Numbered from the stretch's first letter, positions 50,303-59,021 are shown. The stretch: DNA of 64,000 nucleotides from Candidatus Methylomirabilota bacterium (GCA_035709005.1 DASTFB010000008.1:62001-126000); one strand, 5' to 3'. Made by a program: numbers and translations. Notes: generated from the sequence alone by a model not told the origin.

Positions 50303-51522
50303 TGGCCGTGACGAGGGGCGGGCAGGGCGAGGGTCACGCCGAACGCCGCCAGCGGCATCAGCGCGCAGGTCCACAGGACCGCGGGCAGCCCCCAGTGGTC
50401 GGCGATCACGCCGAGCAGGGCCACGCCGAGCCCACCCGCGCCGATGGCGAGCCCCACGATGAGGCCTGCCGCCATGCCGGCGTGGCGAGGCAGATAGGCC
50501 TGGCCCAGCACGACGGACACCGTGAAGCTGGACACCAGCGCCGCGCCGAAGAGTCCGAGCGCGACGAAGGCGGAGATCCCGCGGGAGACGAGAAAGAGGG
50601 CGCCCAGCGGGGCGGCGACGAGCAGCGCCCACCTCATGAGCGGTCGCGGCCCCCAGCGATCGGCCAGCGGGCCGGCGATCACCGTGCCGAGCGCGCCCGC
50701 GCCCAGGAACACGAACAGCAGCGGGCCGACCAGCCGGGGATCCGCCCCCAGGTAGTCGATGTAGTAGAAGGGGACGAACGTGATGAACCCGAGCTGGGCC
50801 CAGGAGCGGATCGTCACCATGAGCATCAGCAGCGCCATGGCCTGCGGCATGTCGATTCCGGTCCTGACCGCGCGCGTCGCTCCCGCCGCGCCGGCGGCCG
50901 GCCGGCCGAGCACGGGCAGCGCGGCGACGAGCAGCGCTCCCATCGCGGCCGTGGGCACCAGCATGCCCAGGCTGCCGGCGAGCCCCATCCCGGCGAGCAG
51001 CGCCGTCATCACCGGCGGCCCGAGCGCGACCCCGACATTGCCGCCCAGCGAGAACCACGAGAGCGCCGTGGCCCGGCGATCCCCGGCCACGCTGGCCGCC
51101 GTCCGATAGCCCTCCGGATGGTACGCGGCCACGCCGAGCCCCATGACGATGACGAGCAGGAGCAGCGTGCCGTACCCCGGCGCCACGCCGATGAGGCCGA
51201 GGCCCACGCCGGTCACGAGCACGGACACGGGCAGCAGCCAGCGCCGCGCGGTGCGGTCCGAGAGATAGCCGAAGACCGGCTGCACGATCGACGAGGCGAT
51301 GGTGGCGGCGAGCACGATCATGCCGGCCTGCGCGTACGACAGCGCATGGGCCGCCTTGAGGAACGGCAGGATCGCGGGCAGCGAGCCCTGATTCACGTCG
51401 ACCACCAGATGCCCCAGGGCCAGGAGCCCGATCAGCTTGGCGTTGGGCCGGACACGCTCGGTATCGACGGCGAGGGTCGGCACGGCAGGCCCCAGCAGGG
51501 CCGCCGGCTTCGAATCAGCCAT
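50299..51522 (-). CDS. MFS exporter, fosmidomycin-resistance (Fsr) type
   Basis: A 407-residue transporter with about 12 helices. The N-terminal LALGHLVVDVNQGSLPAILP, AAYHPEGYRTAASVAG, and FSLGGNVGVALGPPVMTALL match the Fsr group, which exports fosmidomycin-like drugs or sugar derivatives. The MFS loop motif reads GYLSDRTARRWLLP. The first 25 residues are cytoplasmic. No ribosome site is evident; TACCAT (minus strand, 51537-51532) lies 9 bases upstream. It heads the minus-strand block. Confidence 0.9.
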   Translation of the reverse strand: MADSKPAALLGPAVPTLAVDTERVRPNAKLIGLLALGHLVVDVNQGSLPAILPFLKAAHALSYAQAGMIVLAATIASSIVQPVFGYLSDRTARRWLLPVSVLVTGVGLGLIGVAPGYGTLLLLVIVMGLGVAAYHPEGYRTAASVAGDRRATALSWFSLGGNVGVALGPPVMTALLAGMGLAGSLGMLVPTAAMGALLVAALPVLGRPAAGAAGATRAVRTGIDMPQAMALLMLMVTIRSWAQLGFITFVPFYYIDYLGADPRLVGPLLFVFLGAGALGTVIAGPLADRWGPRPLMRWALLVAAPLGALFLVSRGISAFVALGLFGAALVSSFTVSVVLGQAYLPRHAGMAAGLIVGLAIGAGGLGVALLGVIADHWGLPAVLWTCALMPLAAFGVTLALPAPRHGQ

Positions 51523-51551
51523 GACTCAGCAATGGTACACTAACCTCCGCG
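51523..51551. promoter_or_regulatory. 29-bp divergent spacer with overlapping -10 boxes
   Basis: Between the MFS and VOC genes only 29 bp remain. Leftward TACCAT (51537-51532, minus) and rightward TACACT (51536-51541, plus) overlap by two bases, 9 and 10 bases from their start codons. Neither gene has a clear Shine-Dalgarno site or TTGACA-type -35 box, so the promoter assignment is tentative. Confidence 0.45.
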
Positions 51552-51971
51552 ATGGACCCACCGTCGGCCACCCCGCCGACGTCAGTGACGATCCGCGAGC
51601 TCGGTCACGTCTCGCTCTTCGTCCGCGATCTGGAAGCCTCGCGGCGGTTCTATCACGGGATCCTGGGGCTCGCCGAGACCGGCACCGGCAAGGGCGGGCG
51701 CATCGTCTTCTTCTCGGCGGGCCGTCATCACCACGACCTGTCCTGCGAGCTGGCGCGTGCCGAGGGGCCGGGCCCGCAGCCCAAGGGCGTCCCCGGCCTC
51801 TACCACATCGCCTTCGAGATCGGCGGGAGCCGCGAGGCGCTGGGCACGGCCCGACGCCACGTCGAGGCCCACGGGCTCACGCCGTTCGGCGAGACGGACA
51901 CCTCGTTCAGCGTGCGCGACCCCGATGGTCACGAGATCGAGCTCTACGTCGATCTCCGCGGCCTCAAGTGA
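51552..51971 (+). CDS. VOC-superfamily (glyoxalase/dioxygenase) protein
   Basis: A 139-residue vicinal-oxygen-chelate domain. Metal ligands: LGHVSLFVRDL (His), HHDLSCELAR (possible His/Glu), LYHIAFEIG (His), and DPDGHEIELYVDL (Glu). The double beta-alpha-beta-beta-beta repeat and final DPDGHEIELY are typical of glyoxalase/ring-cleavage relatives. The function could be dioxygenase, glyoxalase or resistance; undetermined. It is convergent with the decayed phosphonate-transporter relic. Confidence 0.85.
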   Translation: MDPPSATPPTSVTIRELGHVSLFVRDLEASRRFYHGILGLAETGTGKGGRIVFFSAGRHHHDLSCELARAEGPGPQPKGVPGLYHIAFEIGGSREALGTARRHVEAHGLTPFGETDTSFSVRDPDGHEIELYVDLRGLK

Positions 51972-51979
51972 GGCGCCGG

Positions 51980-52296
51980 CGCAGCCAGGCCGACCCCGCC
52001 CGCGAACACCGGGCGGACCTGCGGCACCACGGCGTAGAGCAGCACTTGCCAGCGGCGAGCCCTCCAGCACGCGCGGCGGTGGGGACTATTGCCCTTCAGG
52101 TCGGCGATCGACTTGAGGCGATCGTTGCCGGCGTGGTCGGCGGGTCGGGCACGAGGTCGCGGTTCTCGTCGCAGTAGAGCGTGTCGAGCTTGCCCCCGTG
52201 GTGGGCGCACGGCTCGGCGCTGAGGGCAGTGGCGACAATGGCCAGGAGAAGGGCAGCCAGCAGCACGAGGACGAGGCCGAGGCTACGATGGGTCAT
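51980..52296 (-). pseudogene. Relic of a phosphonate ABC transporter (phnD start joined to phnD and phnE fragments)
   Basis: From ATG 52296 the frame gives a signal peptide and then LDTLYCDENRDLVPDPPT, the start of a PhnD-type phosphate/phosphonate binding protein, and stops at about 52100. In an overlapping frame DRLKSIADLKGNSP follows, a PhnD internal motif, and directly after it WQVLLYAVVPQVRPVFAG, which is a PhnE permease motif. The spacer homology is missing, so two large internal deletions plus a frameshift have left about 320 bp of a former phnD-phnE region. Family matches are by recognition only. Confidence 0.72.
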
Positions 52297-52357
52297 CGCG
52301 CGTTTCCTTCGCGGGTACTGTCGTGGGGGGCACGGCACGGGTCAAGGCGCGCGGCGC

Positions 52358-53530
52358 TCAGGCGCCGAAAGCGTCGAGGCCGGTAATGTCGCGACCGATG
52401 ATGAGCGTGTGGATGTCGTGGGTGCCCTCGTACGTCTTGACCGTCTCCAGATTCATCATGTGCCGGATCACCGGGTGCTCGTCGATGATCCCGGCGGCGC
52501 CCAGGACGTCCCGGGCCCGCCGGGCCGTCTCCAGCGCCATCGCCACGTTGTTCATCTTGGCCATGGAGACCTGCTGGGGCCGGAGCTGTCCCTGCTCCTT
52601 GAGCCGCCCCAGCTGCAGGGCGAGGAGCTGGGCCTTCGTGATCTCGGTGATCATCCACACCAGCTTCTGCTGCACGAGCTGGAAGGAGCCGATCGGCTTG
52701 TTGAACTGCACGCGCTGCTGGGCGTACTGCAGCGTCCAGTCATAGCAGGCCATGGCGGCGCCGATGGCGCCCCAGGCGATTCCGTAGCGAGCCTGATTCA
52801 GGCACGACAGCGGGCCCTTGAGCCCCTTCACGCCGGGCAGCTTGTTCTCCAGCGGGATCGCGCAGTCCTGGAAGGCGAGCTCGGAGGTGATCGAGGCCCG
52901 CATCGAGAACTTGCCGTGGATGTCGAGGGTGGAATAGCCGGGTGTCCCCCGCTCCACCAGATAGCCGTAGATCTCGCCGTCGTCCTCCTTGGCCCACACC
53001 ACGGCCACGTCGGCGATCGAGCCGTTGGTGATCCAGAGCTTCGTGCCCTGCAGCACGTAGCGATCGCCCCGGCGGCGGGCCCGCGTCTTCATGCCGCCCG
53101 GATCGGAGCCGTGATCCGGCTCGGTGAGGCCGAAGCAGCCGATCTTCTCGCCCCGGGCCATGGCCGGCAGCCACCGCTCCTTCTGCGCCTCGCTCCCGTA
53201 GCTCCAGATCGGGTACATGACGAGGCCGCTCTGCACGGAGGCGCAGGAGCGGAGCCCCGAGTCGCCCCGCTCGAGCTCCTGCATGATCAGGCCGTAGGCC
53301 ACGTGGCTGAGGCCCGCGCAGCCGTAGCCTTTGAGGGTGGCGCCGAAGACCCCCAGCTCCCCCAGCTTCGGGATCAGCTCGACGGGGAACGTGCCGGCGC
53401 GGTGGTGCTCGGTCACACGGGGCAAGAACTCCGTCTCCACCCAGTCCCGGACGGCGTCGCGCACCATGCGCTCCTCTTCGCTGTACAGCGCCTCGACCCC
53501 GTAATAGTCGACGCCGCGAAACTTCTCCAT
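52358..53530 (-). CDS. gcdH: Glutaryl-CoA dehydrogenase
   Basis: A 390-residue ACAD that oxidises and decarboxylates glutaryl-CoA to crotonyl-CoA. Specific parts: RSCASVQSGLVMYPIWSYGS, CFGLTEPDHGSDPGGMKTRA, TKLWITNGSIADVAVVWAK, YAQQRVQFNKPIGSFQLVQQ, and the catalytic Glu motif KTYEGTHDIHTLIIGRDITG. The YEGTHDIH and FGLTEPDHGSDP combination is characteristic of GcdH. This connects with L-2-hydroxyglutarate and lysine/tryptophan-type breakdown, though not in one operon. Confidence 0.92.
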   Translation of the reverse strand: MEKFRGVDYYGVEALYSEEERMVRDAVRDWVETEFLPRVTEHHRAGTFPVELIPKLGELGVFGATLKGYGCAGLSHVAYGLIMQELERGDSGLRSCASVQSGLVMYPIWSYGSEAQKERWLPAMARGEKIGCFGLTEPDHGSDPGGMKTRARRRGDRYVLQGTKLWITNGSIADVAVVWAKEDDGEIYGYLVERGTPGYSTLDIHGKFSMRASITSELAFQDCAIPLENKLPGVKGLKGPLSCLNQARYGIAWGAIGAAMACYDWTLQYAQQRVQFNKPIGSFQLVQQKLVWMITEITKAQLLALQLGRLKEQGQLRPQQVSMAKMNNVAMALETARRARDVLGAAGIIDEHPVIRHMMNLETVKTYEGTHDIHTLIIGRDITGLDAFGA

Positions 53531-53539
53531 CGCTGGCTC

Positions 53540-54199
53540 CTAGAGGCGGATGGGGTTGAAGTCGGTCCGGTAGTCGAAGGTATCCACGCCCTCGGCCGAT
53601 TTCAACCAGCCCACCACCGTATACGTGAGCGGCGTGGCCGCCGCCTCGTAGAGGACTTTGACGCCCCACTGGCCGGCCACGATCGTCGGCAGCAGGCCCG
53701 CCGGCACCGTGCCGGCGAAGGCCAGGGTGATGAACACGGTCGAGTCCAGGGCCTGGCCCACAACGGTGGACCCGATGGTCCGGAGCCACAGCCAGCGGCC
53801 GCCGGTGGCGACCTTGAGCTTGGCCAGCACGAAGGCGTTGGCGAACTCGCCGACCAGATAGGCGGCGAAGGAGGCGACCAGGATGCGCGGGGACTGCCCG
53901 AGGATCTCCCGGTACGCGGCCTGGCCATGCCAGAACGGGGCGGGCGGGATCGCGCCGCCGATCCAGATGGCCGCGACCATGAGGGCGTTGGCGGCGAAGC
54001 CGAGCCAGATGACCCGGCGAGCCGCCGCGTAGCCCCAGACCTCGGTCAGCACGTCGGCCAGGATGTAGGAGAGCGGGAACACGATGATGGCGACGGGCAA
54101 GACGACGCCGGCCACCGTGATGAGCTTGGCCGCGATGATGTTGGCGGTGAGCAGACAGCTCACGAAGAACACCGCGCAGGCGGTGAAGCGCCAGCTCAT
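53540..54199 (-). CDS. yhhQ: Queuosine-precursor-type transporter (YhhQ/VUT family)
   Basis: A 219-residue membrane protein with about six helices: TANIIAAKLITVAGVVLPVA, IIVFPLSYILADVLTEVWGYAAAR, VGEFANAFVLAKLKVATGGRWLW, ALDSTVFITLAFAGTVP. The LADVLTEVWGY and GxALDSTVFI motifs define YhhQ, which imports queuosine precursors (preQ0/preQ1). No riboswitch is visible upstream. ATG 54199 overlaps the upstream lipoprotein stop (ATGA). Confidence 0.9.
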   Translation of the reverse strand: MSWRFTACAVFFVSCLLTANIIAAKLITVAGVVLPVAIIVFPLSYILADVLTEVWGYAAARRVIWLGFAANALMVAAIWIGGAIPPAPFWHGQAAYREILGQSPRILVASFAAYLVGEFANAFVLAKLKVATGGRWLWLRTIGSTVVGQALDSTVFITLAFAGTVPAGLLPTIVAGQWGVKVLYEAAATPLTYTVVGWLKSAEGVDTFDYRTDFNPIRL

Positions 54200-55488
54200 C
54201 GCGCCCGATTGTACTGCTTCAGGTACTGGCGGAAGCTGGCGCGGAGATAGGCCGCGGCCAGCGTCTCGGCATCTCGGGCCTCCGCCTGGCGCCCGCGGGT
54301 CCGCAGCACGGCGGCGTAGGAGCCCAGACGCTGCGCCGGATCGAATCGCACGGCGCCGCCGCTGCGGGGAAACTTCTCGACCAGGTCGAGCACCTCGGCC
54401 GCGCCGGCCTTCCGGCCCAGCTCTCTGAGGAGTGCCGCATAGCGCTGCAGCGCCGCGACGACGTGGGCCGTGGGGTCCCGCGCGACGAAGATCAGACTCG
54501 TCAGGAACGGCTCCACCTCGCTGTCGATCGCCGACTGCCAGGCGCCGCCGAGAAACCGCTGGGAGTACCCGACGTCGATCACTCTTGCCGGCGGCACGCC
54601 GAGCAGATGGGGGTGGACGCAGCGGACGCCTCGAGCCCCCAGCGCGAAGGCCTCGCCCTCGAATCCCGGAACGCCCTGATCGCGGGCGGCGACCCGGTAG
54701 CGAACACAGTCCGCTCCGAGCCAGGCCGCTTCGGAGATGTCCAGCTCGGCCAGGCTGAAGCGGGGAGCCTCCCACTCCCGGCGCAGCCCGGCGGTCAGCT
54801 GCCGGACGACAGTCTCGCGGTCCGTGCTCGGCAGCTCGGCGTCCACGGCCCCGGCCAGGGCCAGGGCGGTGTGCACAGCGCCCGGTGCGGTCGCGGACTT
54901 CGCGAACACGACGTCCTGACTCCGGCCCTGCCGGGAGACGTTCCTGGTCCAGCCCTCCCCGCGCGGCGGGACGATCAGGAAGCCCGAGAGCTCCTCGTAG
55001 CCCTGTCTGGCCAGACAGGATGCCAGCAGATGATCGACGAGGCCGTCGATCAGCGCGGTGAGCTCCTCGTCGGTCGAGTACTTGACGAGCTGGCGCCCCT
55101 GCGGCCGCGTGACGATCCGGCGCCCGCGCCGGTCGACGACGAAGTCGCGGCCGAGGGCGGTCTGCGTCGCCGCCACGCACTCGCGGCGATCGCGCTCGGC
55201 GCGGACGGGACTGCTCTCGACGCCTCCCTCGGGCACCTCCGGTACGGTCACGCAGCCGCCCACCACCGCCAGCAGCCCCACGAGGGCGATCGCCCTCCAG
55301 CGCCACAGGAGCCGCGCCCGGGGAGGAGAGGAGGAGCACGGAGGTCGGGCGCGGCGCGAACGGGGATGAGAGGAGGGGGTCGGTCGTCGGGCGCGGCGCG
55401 AACGGGGAGGAGAGGAGGGGGACGGTCGTCGGGCGCGGCGCGAACGGGGAGGATCCGGAGGGGGCGTCCCGCCCCCTCCGTTATACAT
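54196..55488 (-). CDS. Large lipoprotein of unknown function with repeat-encoded N-terminal extension
   Basis: About 430 residues as read from ATG 55488. The lipoprotein signal WRWRAIALVGLLAVVGGC starts only at about residue 55; ahead of it lies an R/P/S-rich stretch of three 14-residue repeats (RSRRARRPSPSSPP-like), encoded by 42-bp DNA repeats. Such a head is abnormal for an exported protein, so the true start may be an internal CTG at about residue 55. The mature part (ECVAATQTALGRDFVVDRRG, LDLVEKFPRSGGAVRFD) has no domain I recognise. Stop overlaps yhhQ. Confidence 0.7.
   Translation of the reverse strand: MYNGGGGTPPPDPPRSRRARRPSPSSPPRSRRARRPTPSSHPRSRRARPPCSSSPPRARLLWRWRAIALVGLLAVVGGCVTVPEVPEGGVESSPVRAERDRRECVAATQTALGRDFVVDRRGRRIVTRPQGRQLVKYSTDEELTALIDGLVDHLLASCLARQGYEELSGFLIVPPRGEGWTRNVSRQGRSQDVVFAKSATAPGAVHTALALAGAVDAELPSTDRETVVRQLTAGLRREWEAPRFSLAELDISEAAWLGADCVRYRVAARDQGVPGFEGEAFALGARGVRCVHPHLLGVPPARVIDVGYSQRFLGGAWQSAIDSEVEPFLTSLIFVARDPTAHVVAALQRYAALLRELGRKAGAAEVLDLVEKFPRSGGAVRFDPAQRLGSYAAVLRTRGRQAEARDAETLAAAYLRASFRQYLKQYNRAR
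55344..55455. repeat. 42-bp tandem repeat, about 2.7 copies
   Basis: The unit, beginning GTCGGGCGCGGCGCGAACGG, starts at 55344, 55386 and 55428, exactly 42 bp apart. The first two copies are almost complete and the third is cut at about 55455. Because 42 is divisible by three, the array keeps the minus-strand lipoprotein frame open, coding 14-residue RSRRAR repeats. It lies between the HD-gene stop and the lipoprotein signal peptide. Confidence 0.85.
55457..55479 (-). terminator. Stem-loop just after the HD-domain gene
   Basis: GGAGGGGGC and GCCCCCTCC form a perfect 9-bp stem with a 5-base loop, starting 2 bases after the HD gene's TAA. No T-run follows, so it is either a weak intrinsic terminator, a 3' stabilising hairpin, or a translation barrier before the repeats. 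Confidence 0.5.
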
Positions 55489-56887
55489 TAGTCGCGATCG
55501 CAGGCGGCTCGTCGGCAAGGGCCCGTTCCAGCGCCCGGGCCAGCTCGGCATCGTGCTCGTGCGTGGTCGCGAAGATGCGGCACTGGGCGACCTTGCCCGG
55601 CAGATATTTCAGGATCTCGGTCAGCGGCTCGGCGGCCACTTCGTTCTTTCCCGCGTCGTAGACGTAGATCTGCCGGTCGCCCATCTTGAGCGGATTGAGC
55701 GGGCGCGGATCCTGCAGCGCCATGTCGATCCGGAACGGCACGGTCTTGAGCCCGGCCGGCAGATAGGCGCGCACCCGGCGCTCGACCGTCTCCACGTCGA
55801 GGAAGGCCTGCCCCCGCTTGGGCTCGAAGACGTCCAGCACCACCTCGTGCGACATCCGCCACTTGAGCTGGCGGTCGAGGATCTTGCGCCACTCCAGCCC
55901 CAGCGCCCGTCGATCGGGCTCCTCGGCGTCGTGCCAGCGCCCGACCTCTTCCAGCAACGTCCACTCCGTGAGGTGCAGGTAGGGATGCAGCTCCTTGCGG
56001 AGGTCGTAGGGGAAGGCCTGCCGCATCGTGTCCCGGAAGATCTCCTTGAGGTGCAGGTCGATCCCCCGCGTCGTGCGGTGGTAATAGACGTTCGTGTACA
56101 TGTAGTAGCGGGCGTTCAGGAACATGATGAAGGCGCCCAGTCCGCTCCGGTCCAGCGTCAGGCCCTTCTCGGAAAAGAACGCGTAGTAGATGATGCGCTC
56201 GATGTCGATGGGGCCGACCGCCACCCCGCACATGTAGGCGTCGCGCAGGACATAGTCCATGTTGTCCGCGGTGAAGACGCCGCTCAGCAGGGGCTTGAGG
56301 AAGGGCAGCCAGCGGGGATGCGACTCCAGCGGGTGCGTATAGGCCTTGCCCATCAGATAGCAGATCCACTCGGGGTCGATGGCCTCGCCGGCCTGGAAGG
56401 CGCCGCTGGGGCTCCGGCGCAGGCTGCGGATCTGCTCGGCAAGCTCTTCGCGGATGATCCGCTGCCCCACCAGCTCGTGGGTGAGCTCGTAGTCGATCAG
56501 GAAATTGTCGTCGAAGAAGTGGCCGAAGGGGCCGTGGCCGACGTCGTGCAGCAGGCCGGCCATGCGCAGCAGCTCCTCCACCAGGGGCGCCGACGGCGCG
56601 TCGGGGAAGATGGCGCGCAGCGAGGGATCGAGCTGATGGGCCAGGCGTCCGGCCAGGTGCATGACGCCCAGCGAGTGCTGAAAGCGGCTGTGCTCGGCGG
56701 CCGGGAACACCCAGCGGGCCGATTGCAGCTGGGGGATGCGGCGCAGCCGCTGCACCCAGGGCGTGTCGATCACGTCCTGCTCGGTGGCCTCGCCGGGGAT
56801 GCCGCCGGGCCGCGTGTAGAGGATGTACTGGTGGATGGGGTCGGCGATGAGCCCGCGGCCCTGATAAGTGTCGGCGGCGCCCTTCAT
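55481..56887 (-). CDS. HD-domain phosphohydrolase (dGTPase/SAMHD1-like)
   Basis: A 468-residue HD hydrolase. Metal histidines and aspartate: HSRFQHSLGVMHLAGRL and AGLLHDVGHGPFGHFFDDN, then FTADNMDYVLRDAYMCGV further on. The N-terminal DPIHQYILYTRPG phrase is typical of the large YdhJ/dGTPase-related family. Nucleotide triphosphohydrolase activity is likely but its substrate is unknown. ATG 56887 is chosen as the methionine before the family start; a longer frame upstream overlaps the neighbour. No strong ribosome site. Confidence 0.88.
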   Translation of the reverse strand: MKGAADTYQGRGLIADPIHQYILYTRPGGIPGEATEQDVIDTPWVQRLRRIPQLQSARWVFPAAEHSRFQHSLGVMHLAGRLAHQLDPSLRAIFPDAPSAPLVEELLRMAGLLHDVGHGPFGHFFDDNFLIDYELTHELVGQRIIREELAEQIRSLRRSPSGAFQAGEAIDPEWICYLMGKAYTHPLESHPRWLPFLKPLLSGVFTADNMDYVLRDAYMCGVAVGPIDIERIIYYAFFSEKGLTLDRSGLGAFIMFLNARYYMYTNVYYHRTTRGIDLHLKEIFRDTMRQAFPYDLRKELHPYLHLTEWTLLEEVGRWHDAEEPDRRALGLEWRKILDRQLKWRMSHEVVLDVFEPKRGQAFLDVETVERRVRAYLPAGLKTVPFRIDMALQDPRPLNPLKMGDRQIYVYDAGKNEVAAEPLTEILKYLPGKVAQCRIFATTHEHDAELARALERALADEPPAIATNV

Positions 56888-56901
56888 CCTGTCTGGATTA
56901 T

Positions 56902-57918
56902 CTAGCGGGGTGGCGGGCGCAGCAACCGGTAGCGATCCATCGAGGCCACGGCGATGACGTGCAGCCCCGGGCCCCGCTGCACGGCGATGCGGATGACGTC
57001 CCCGGCCTGGCCCCGCCACAGCACGTGATAGAAGTGCTCCTGCGACTCGACCGTGATGCCGTTTATGCTCACGATGCGGTCGCCCTTGCGGAAGCCGGCG
57101 CCGGCCGCCGGCCCCACCGGAGCCACCCCCTCCACGATGACGCCGGCCTCGGTCGCCGCCGTGTAGAGGCCGAGCCAGGGCCGGGGCCGGCGGCTCGCCA
57201 CCCGGCCGACGGCGATCAGCTCGTCCTTGATGGGCACGAACTTCTCGATGGGAATGGCGAGGTTGACGTAGGGGGCCTTGCCGATTCGCAGCGAGGCGAT
57301 GCCGATCACCCGGCCGCCGGCGTCGACCACCGCGCTGCCGCCCCAGGACGGGCTGGCCGGCGCGACCAGCAGGGCCCGATCGAGCATGTACTCCCAGAAG
57401 CTGGAGAACCGGCGGATGCTCTCCAGGGCACCGGTCACGTACACGAGCTCGTTGTGCTCGTCCACGCCCACGGTGCCTGTCGGCATCCCCGGCGTGGCGT
57501 CGCGGGACTCGCCCAGGGTCGCGGCCGGCCAGGGCCCCGCACCCTCGAGCTTCACGACGCCGAGCCCGGACTCGAGGTCGAGGCCGACCAGACGGGCCGG
57601 CACCTTGCGGCCGTCCCGCAGGACGCCCTCGATCCTCAGGGTGTCGAGCAGGACGTAGCTCACGGTGACGACATAGCCGTCGCGGTCGAAGATCACCCCG
57701 CTGCCGAAGCGCTGGCTGCCCAGGCGAGCGCTGGAAGCCGCGGTCTCATCGGCGAGGACCCGCAGGCCCACGATCGAGGGCTCCACCCGCTTCACGTACG
57801 ACGGCTCCGCAGGGAGCGCCGCCGGATGGGTGCGCGGCTCGTGCGGCCGGGGCACCGCCTCGGCGATTGCCACCGCTGCCAGCACGACTGCAAGCGTGAC
57901 CGTCAGGCCTCGTGCCAT
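56902..57918 (-). CDS. HtrA-like PDZ protein with all three catalytic residues replaced
   Basis: A 338-residue exported protein with signal peptide (TLAVVLAAVAIAEA), an S1C-protease fold and a C-terminal PDZ domain (GLYTAATEAGVIVEGVAPVG, GFRKGDRIVSINGITVESQE). In an intact HtrA the His is in TNAHV; here the place reads VTVSYVLLD (His to Tyr). The Asp site DLAVL is replaced by SGLGVV, and GNSGGP by SWGGSA (Ser to Gly). It should therefore be inactive as a protease and may bind or recruit substrates. An intact relative lies at the right end of the window. Confidence 0.87.
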   Translation of the reverse strand: MARGLTVTLAVVLAAVAIAEAVPRPHEPRTHPAALPAEPSYVKRVEPSIVGLRVLADETAASSARLGSQRFGSGVIFDRDGYVVTVSYVLLDTLRIEGVLRDGRKVPARLVGLDLESGLGVVKLEGAGPWPAATLGESRDATPGMPTGTVGVDEHNELVYVTGALESIRRFSSFWEYMLDRALLVAPASPSWGGSAVVDAGGRVIGIASLRIGKAPYVNLAIPIEKFVPIKDELIAVGRVASRRPRPWLGLYTAATEAGVIVEGVAPVGPAAGAGFRKGDRIVSINGITVESQEHFYHVLWRGQAGDVIRIAVQRGPGLHVIAVASMDRYRLLRPPPR

Positions 57919-57941
57919 GCGCCCCTCCTCGATCGTCTCGC

Positions 57942-58940
57942 TCAGCGGTTGCCGTACTGCTGCTGGTAGTACGCCGCGAACGCGCCGGACTTGAGCGGCC
58001 GCCACCAGGCCTCGTGCTCCCGGTACCAGCCCACGGTGGCCGCCAGCCCGTCCAGGAACCGGTGGCGCGGCGCCCAGCCGAGCCGGCCCATCTTCGTCCA
58101 GTCGAGCGAATAGCGCCGGTCGTGGCCCGGCCGGTCCGTCACCGGCCTCACGAGGGATGCGGGCTTGCCCGTGAGCGTGAGAATCTCCCGCGTGAGCGCC
58201 AGGTTCTCGAGCTCGTGGCCGCCACCCACGTTGTAGACCTCCCCTTCGACCCCCCGCCGGAGCACCAGGTCGATCGCCTCGCAGTTGTCGAGCACGTAGA
58301 GCCAGTCCCGCACGTTGCGTCCGTCGCCGTAGAGCGGCAACGGCTGATCGTCCAGCGCGTTCGTGATGAACAGGGGAATGACCTTCTCGGGGTACTGGTA
58401 GGGCCCGTAGTTGTTCGACGAGCGGGTGATGACCACGGGCAGCCGGTGCGTCCGCCAGTAGGACAGAGCCAGCAGGTCGGCGCCGGCCTTGGCGGCCGAG
58501 TACGGATTGGACGGCCGCAGCGGATCGCTCTCGCTCGCCGAGCCGGTGGCGACGCTGCCGTAGACCTCGTCGGTGCTGATCTGCACGAACCGCCCGACGC
58601 CCAGCTCCCGGACGGCCTCCAGCAGCGTAAACACCCCGAAGACGTCGGTTCGGAGAAAGGCGTCGGCCTCCAGCAGGGAGCGGTCGACATGCGATTCCGC
58701 CGCGAAATTGACGACGGCGTCGACGCCGCGCAGGACGTCCCGCACGAGCTTGCCGTCGCAGATGTCCCCATGCACGAAACGGTAGCGGGGGTCGCCGGCC
58801 ACGTCGGCGAGGTTCTGGAGGTTGCCGGCGTAGGTCAGCTTGTCCAGGTTGACGACAGAGTCCTCGGCGTGGGCGGCGAGAACGTGACGGATGAAGTTCG
58901 ACCCGATGAACCCGGCCCCCCCGGTGACGAGCAGCCTCAC
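57942..58940 (-). CDS. rfbB: dTDP-glucose 4,6-dehydratase
   Basis: A 332-residue short-chain dehydratase: MRLLVTGGAGFIGSNFIRHVL (NAD site), AAESHVDRSLL, VQISTDEVYGSV with the Thr-Asp-Glu triad, NPYSAAKAGADLLALSYWRTH (Tyr-x3-Lys), RSSNNYGPYQYPEKVIPLF and GDGRNVRDWLYVLDNCEA. It converts dTDP-glucose to the 4-keto-6-deoxy intermediate in dTDP-rhamnose synthesis. Same direction as rfbC and rfbA. Confidence 0.95.
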   Translation of the reverse strand: MRLLVTGGAGFIGSNFIRHVLAAHAEDSVVNLDKLTYAGNLQNLADVAGDPRYRFVHGDICDGKLVRDVLRGVDAVVNFAAESHVDRSLLEADAFLRTDVFGVFTLLEAVRELGVGRFVQISTDEVYGSVATGSASESDPLRPSNPYSAAKAGADLLALSYWRTHRLPVVITRSSNNYGPYQYPEKVIPLFITNALDDQPLPLYGDGRNVRDWLYVLDNCEAIDLVLRRGVEGEVYNVGGGHELENLALTREILTLTGKPASLVRPVTDRPGHDRRYSLDWTKMGRLGWAPRHRFLDGLAATVGWYREHEAWWRPLKSGAFAAYYQQQYGNR

Positions 58941-59021
58941 CTTACCCCCGCGTCACGTCCTGCCGAGGCAGCGGCCCCTGGCGGCACATCCGCCCCACGA
59001 GCCGGGCGGGCCGGCGCCGCC

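Noticed and set aside
55457-55479. Classical rho-independent terminator after the HD gene
   Set aside because: The stem is strong but there is no T-run, so it is listed only as a possible or weak terminator.
58942-59021. Duplicate of the rfbC 3' end (second DVTRG-like tail)
   Set aside because: The similarity covers only about a dozen bases near GACGTGACGCGGGG and may be chance.
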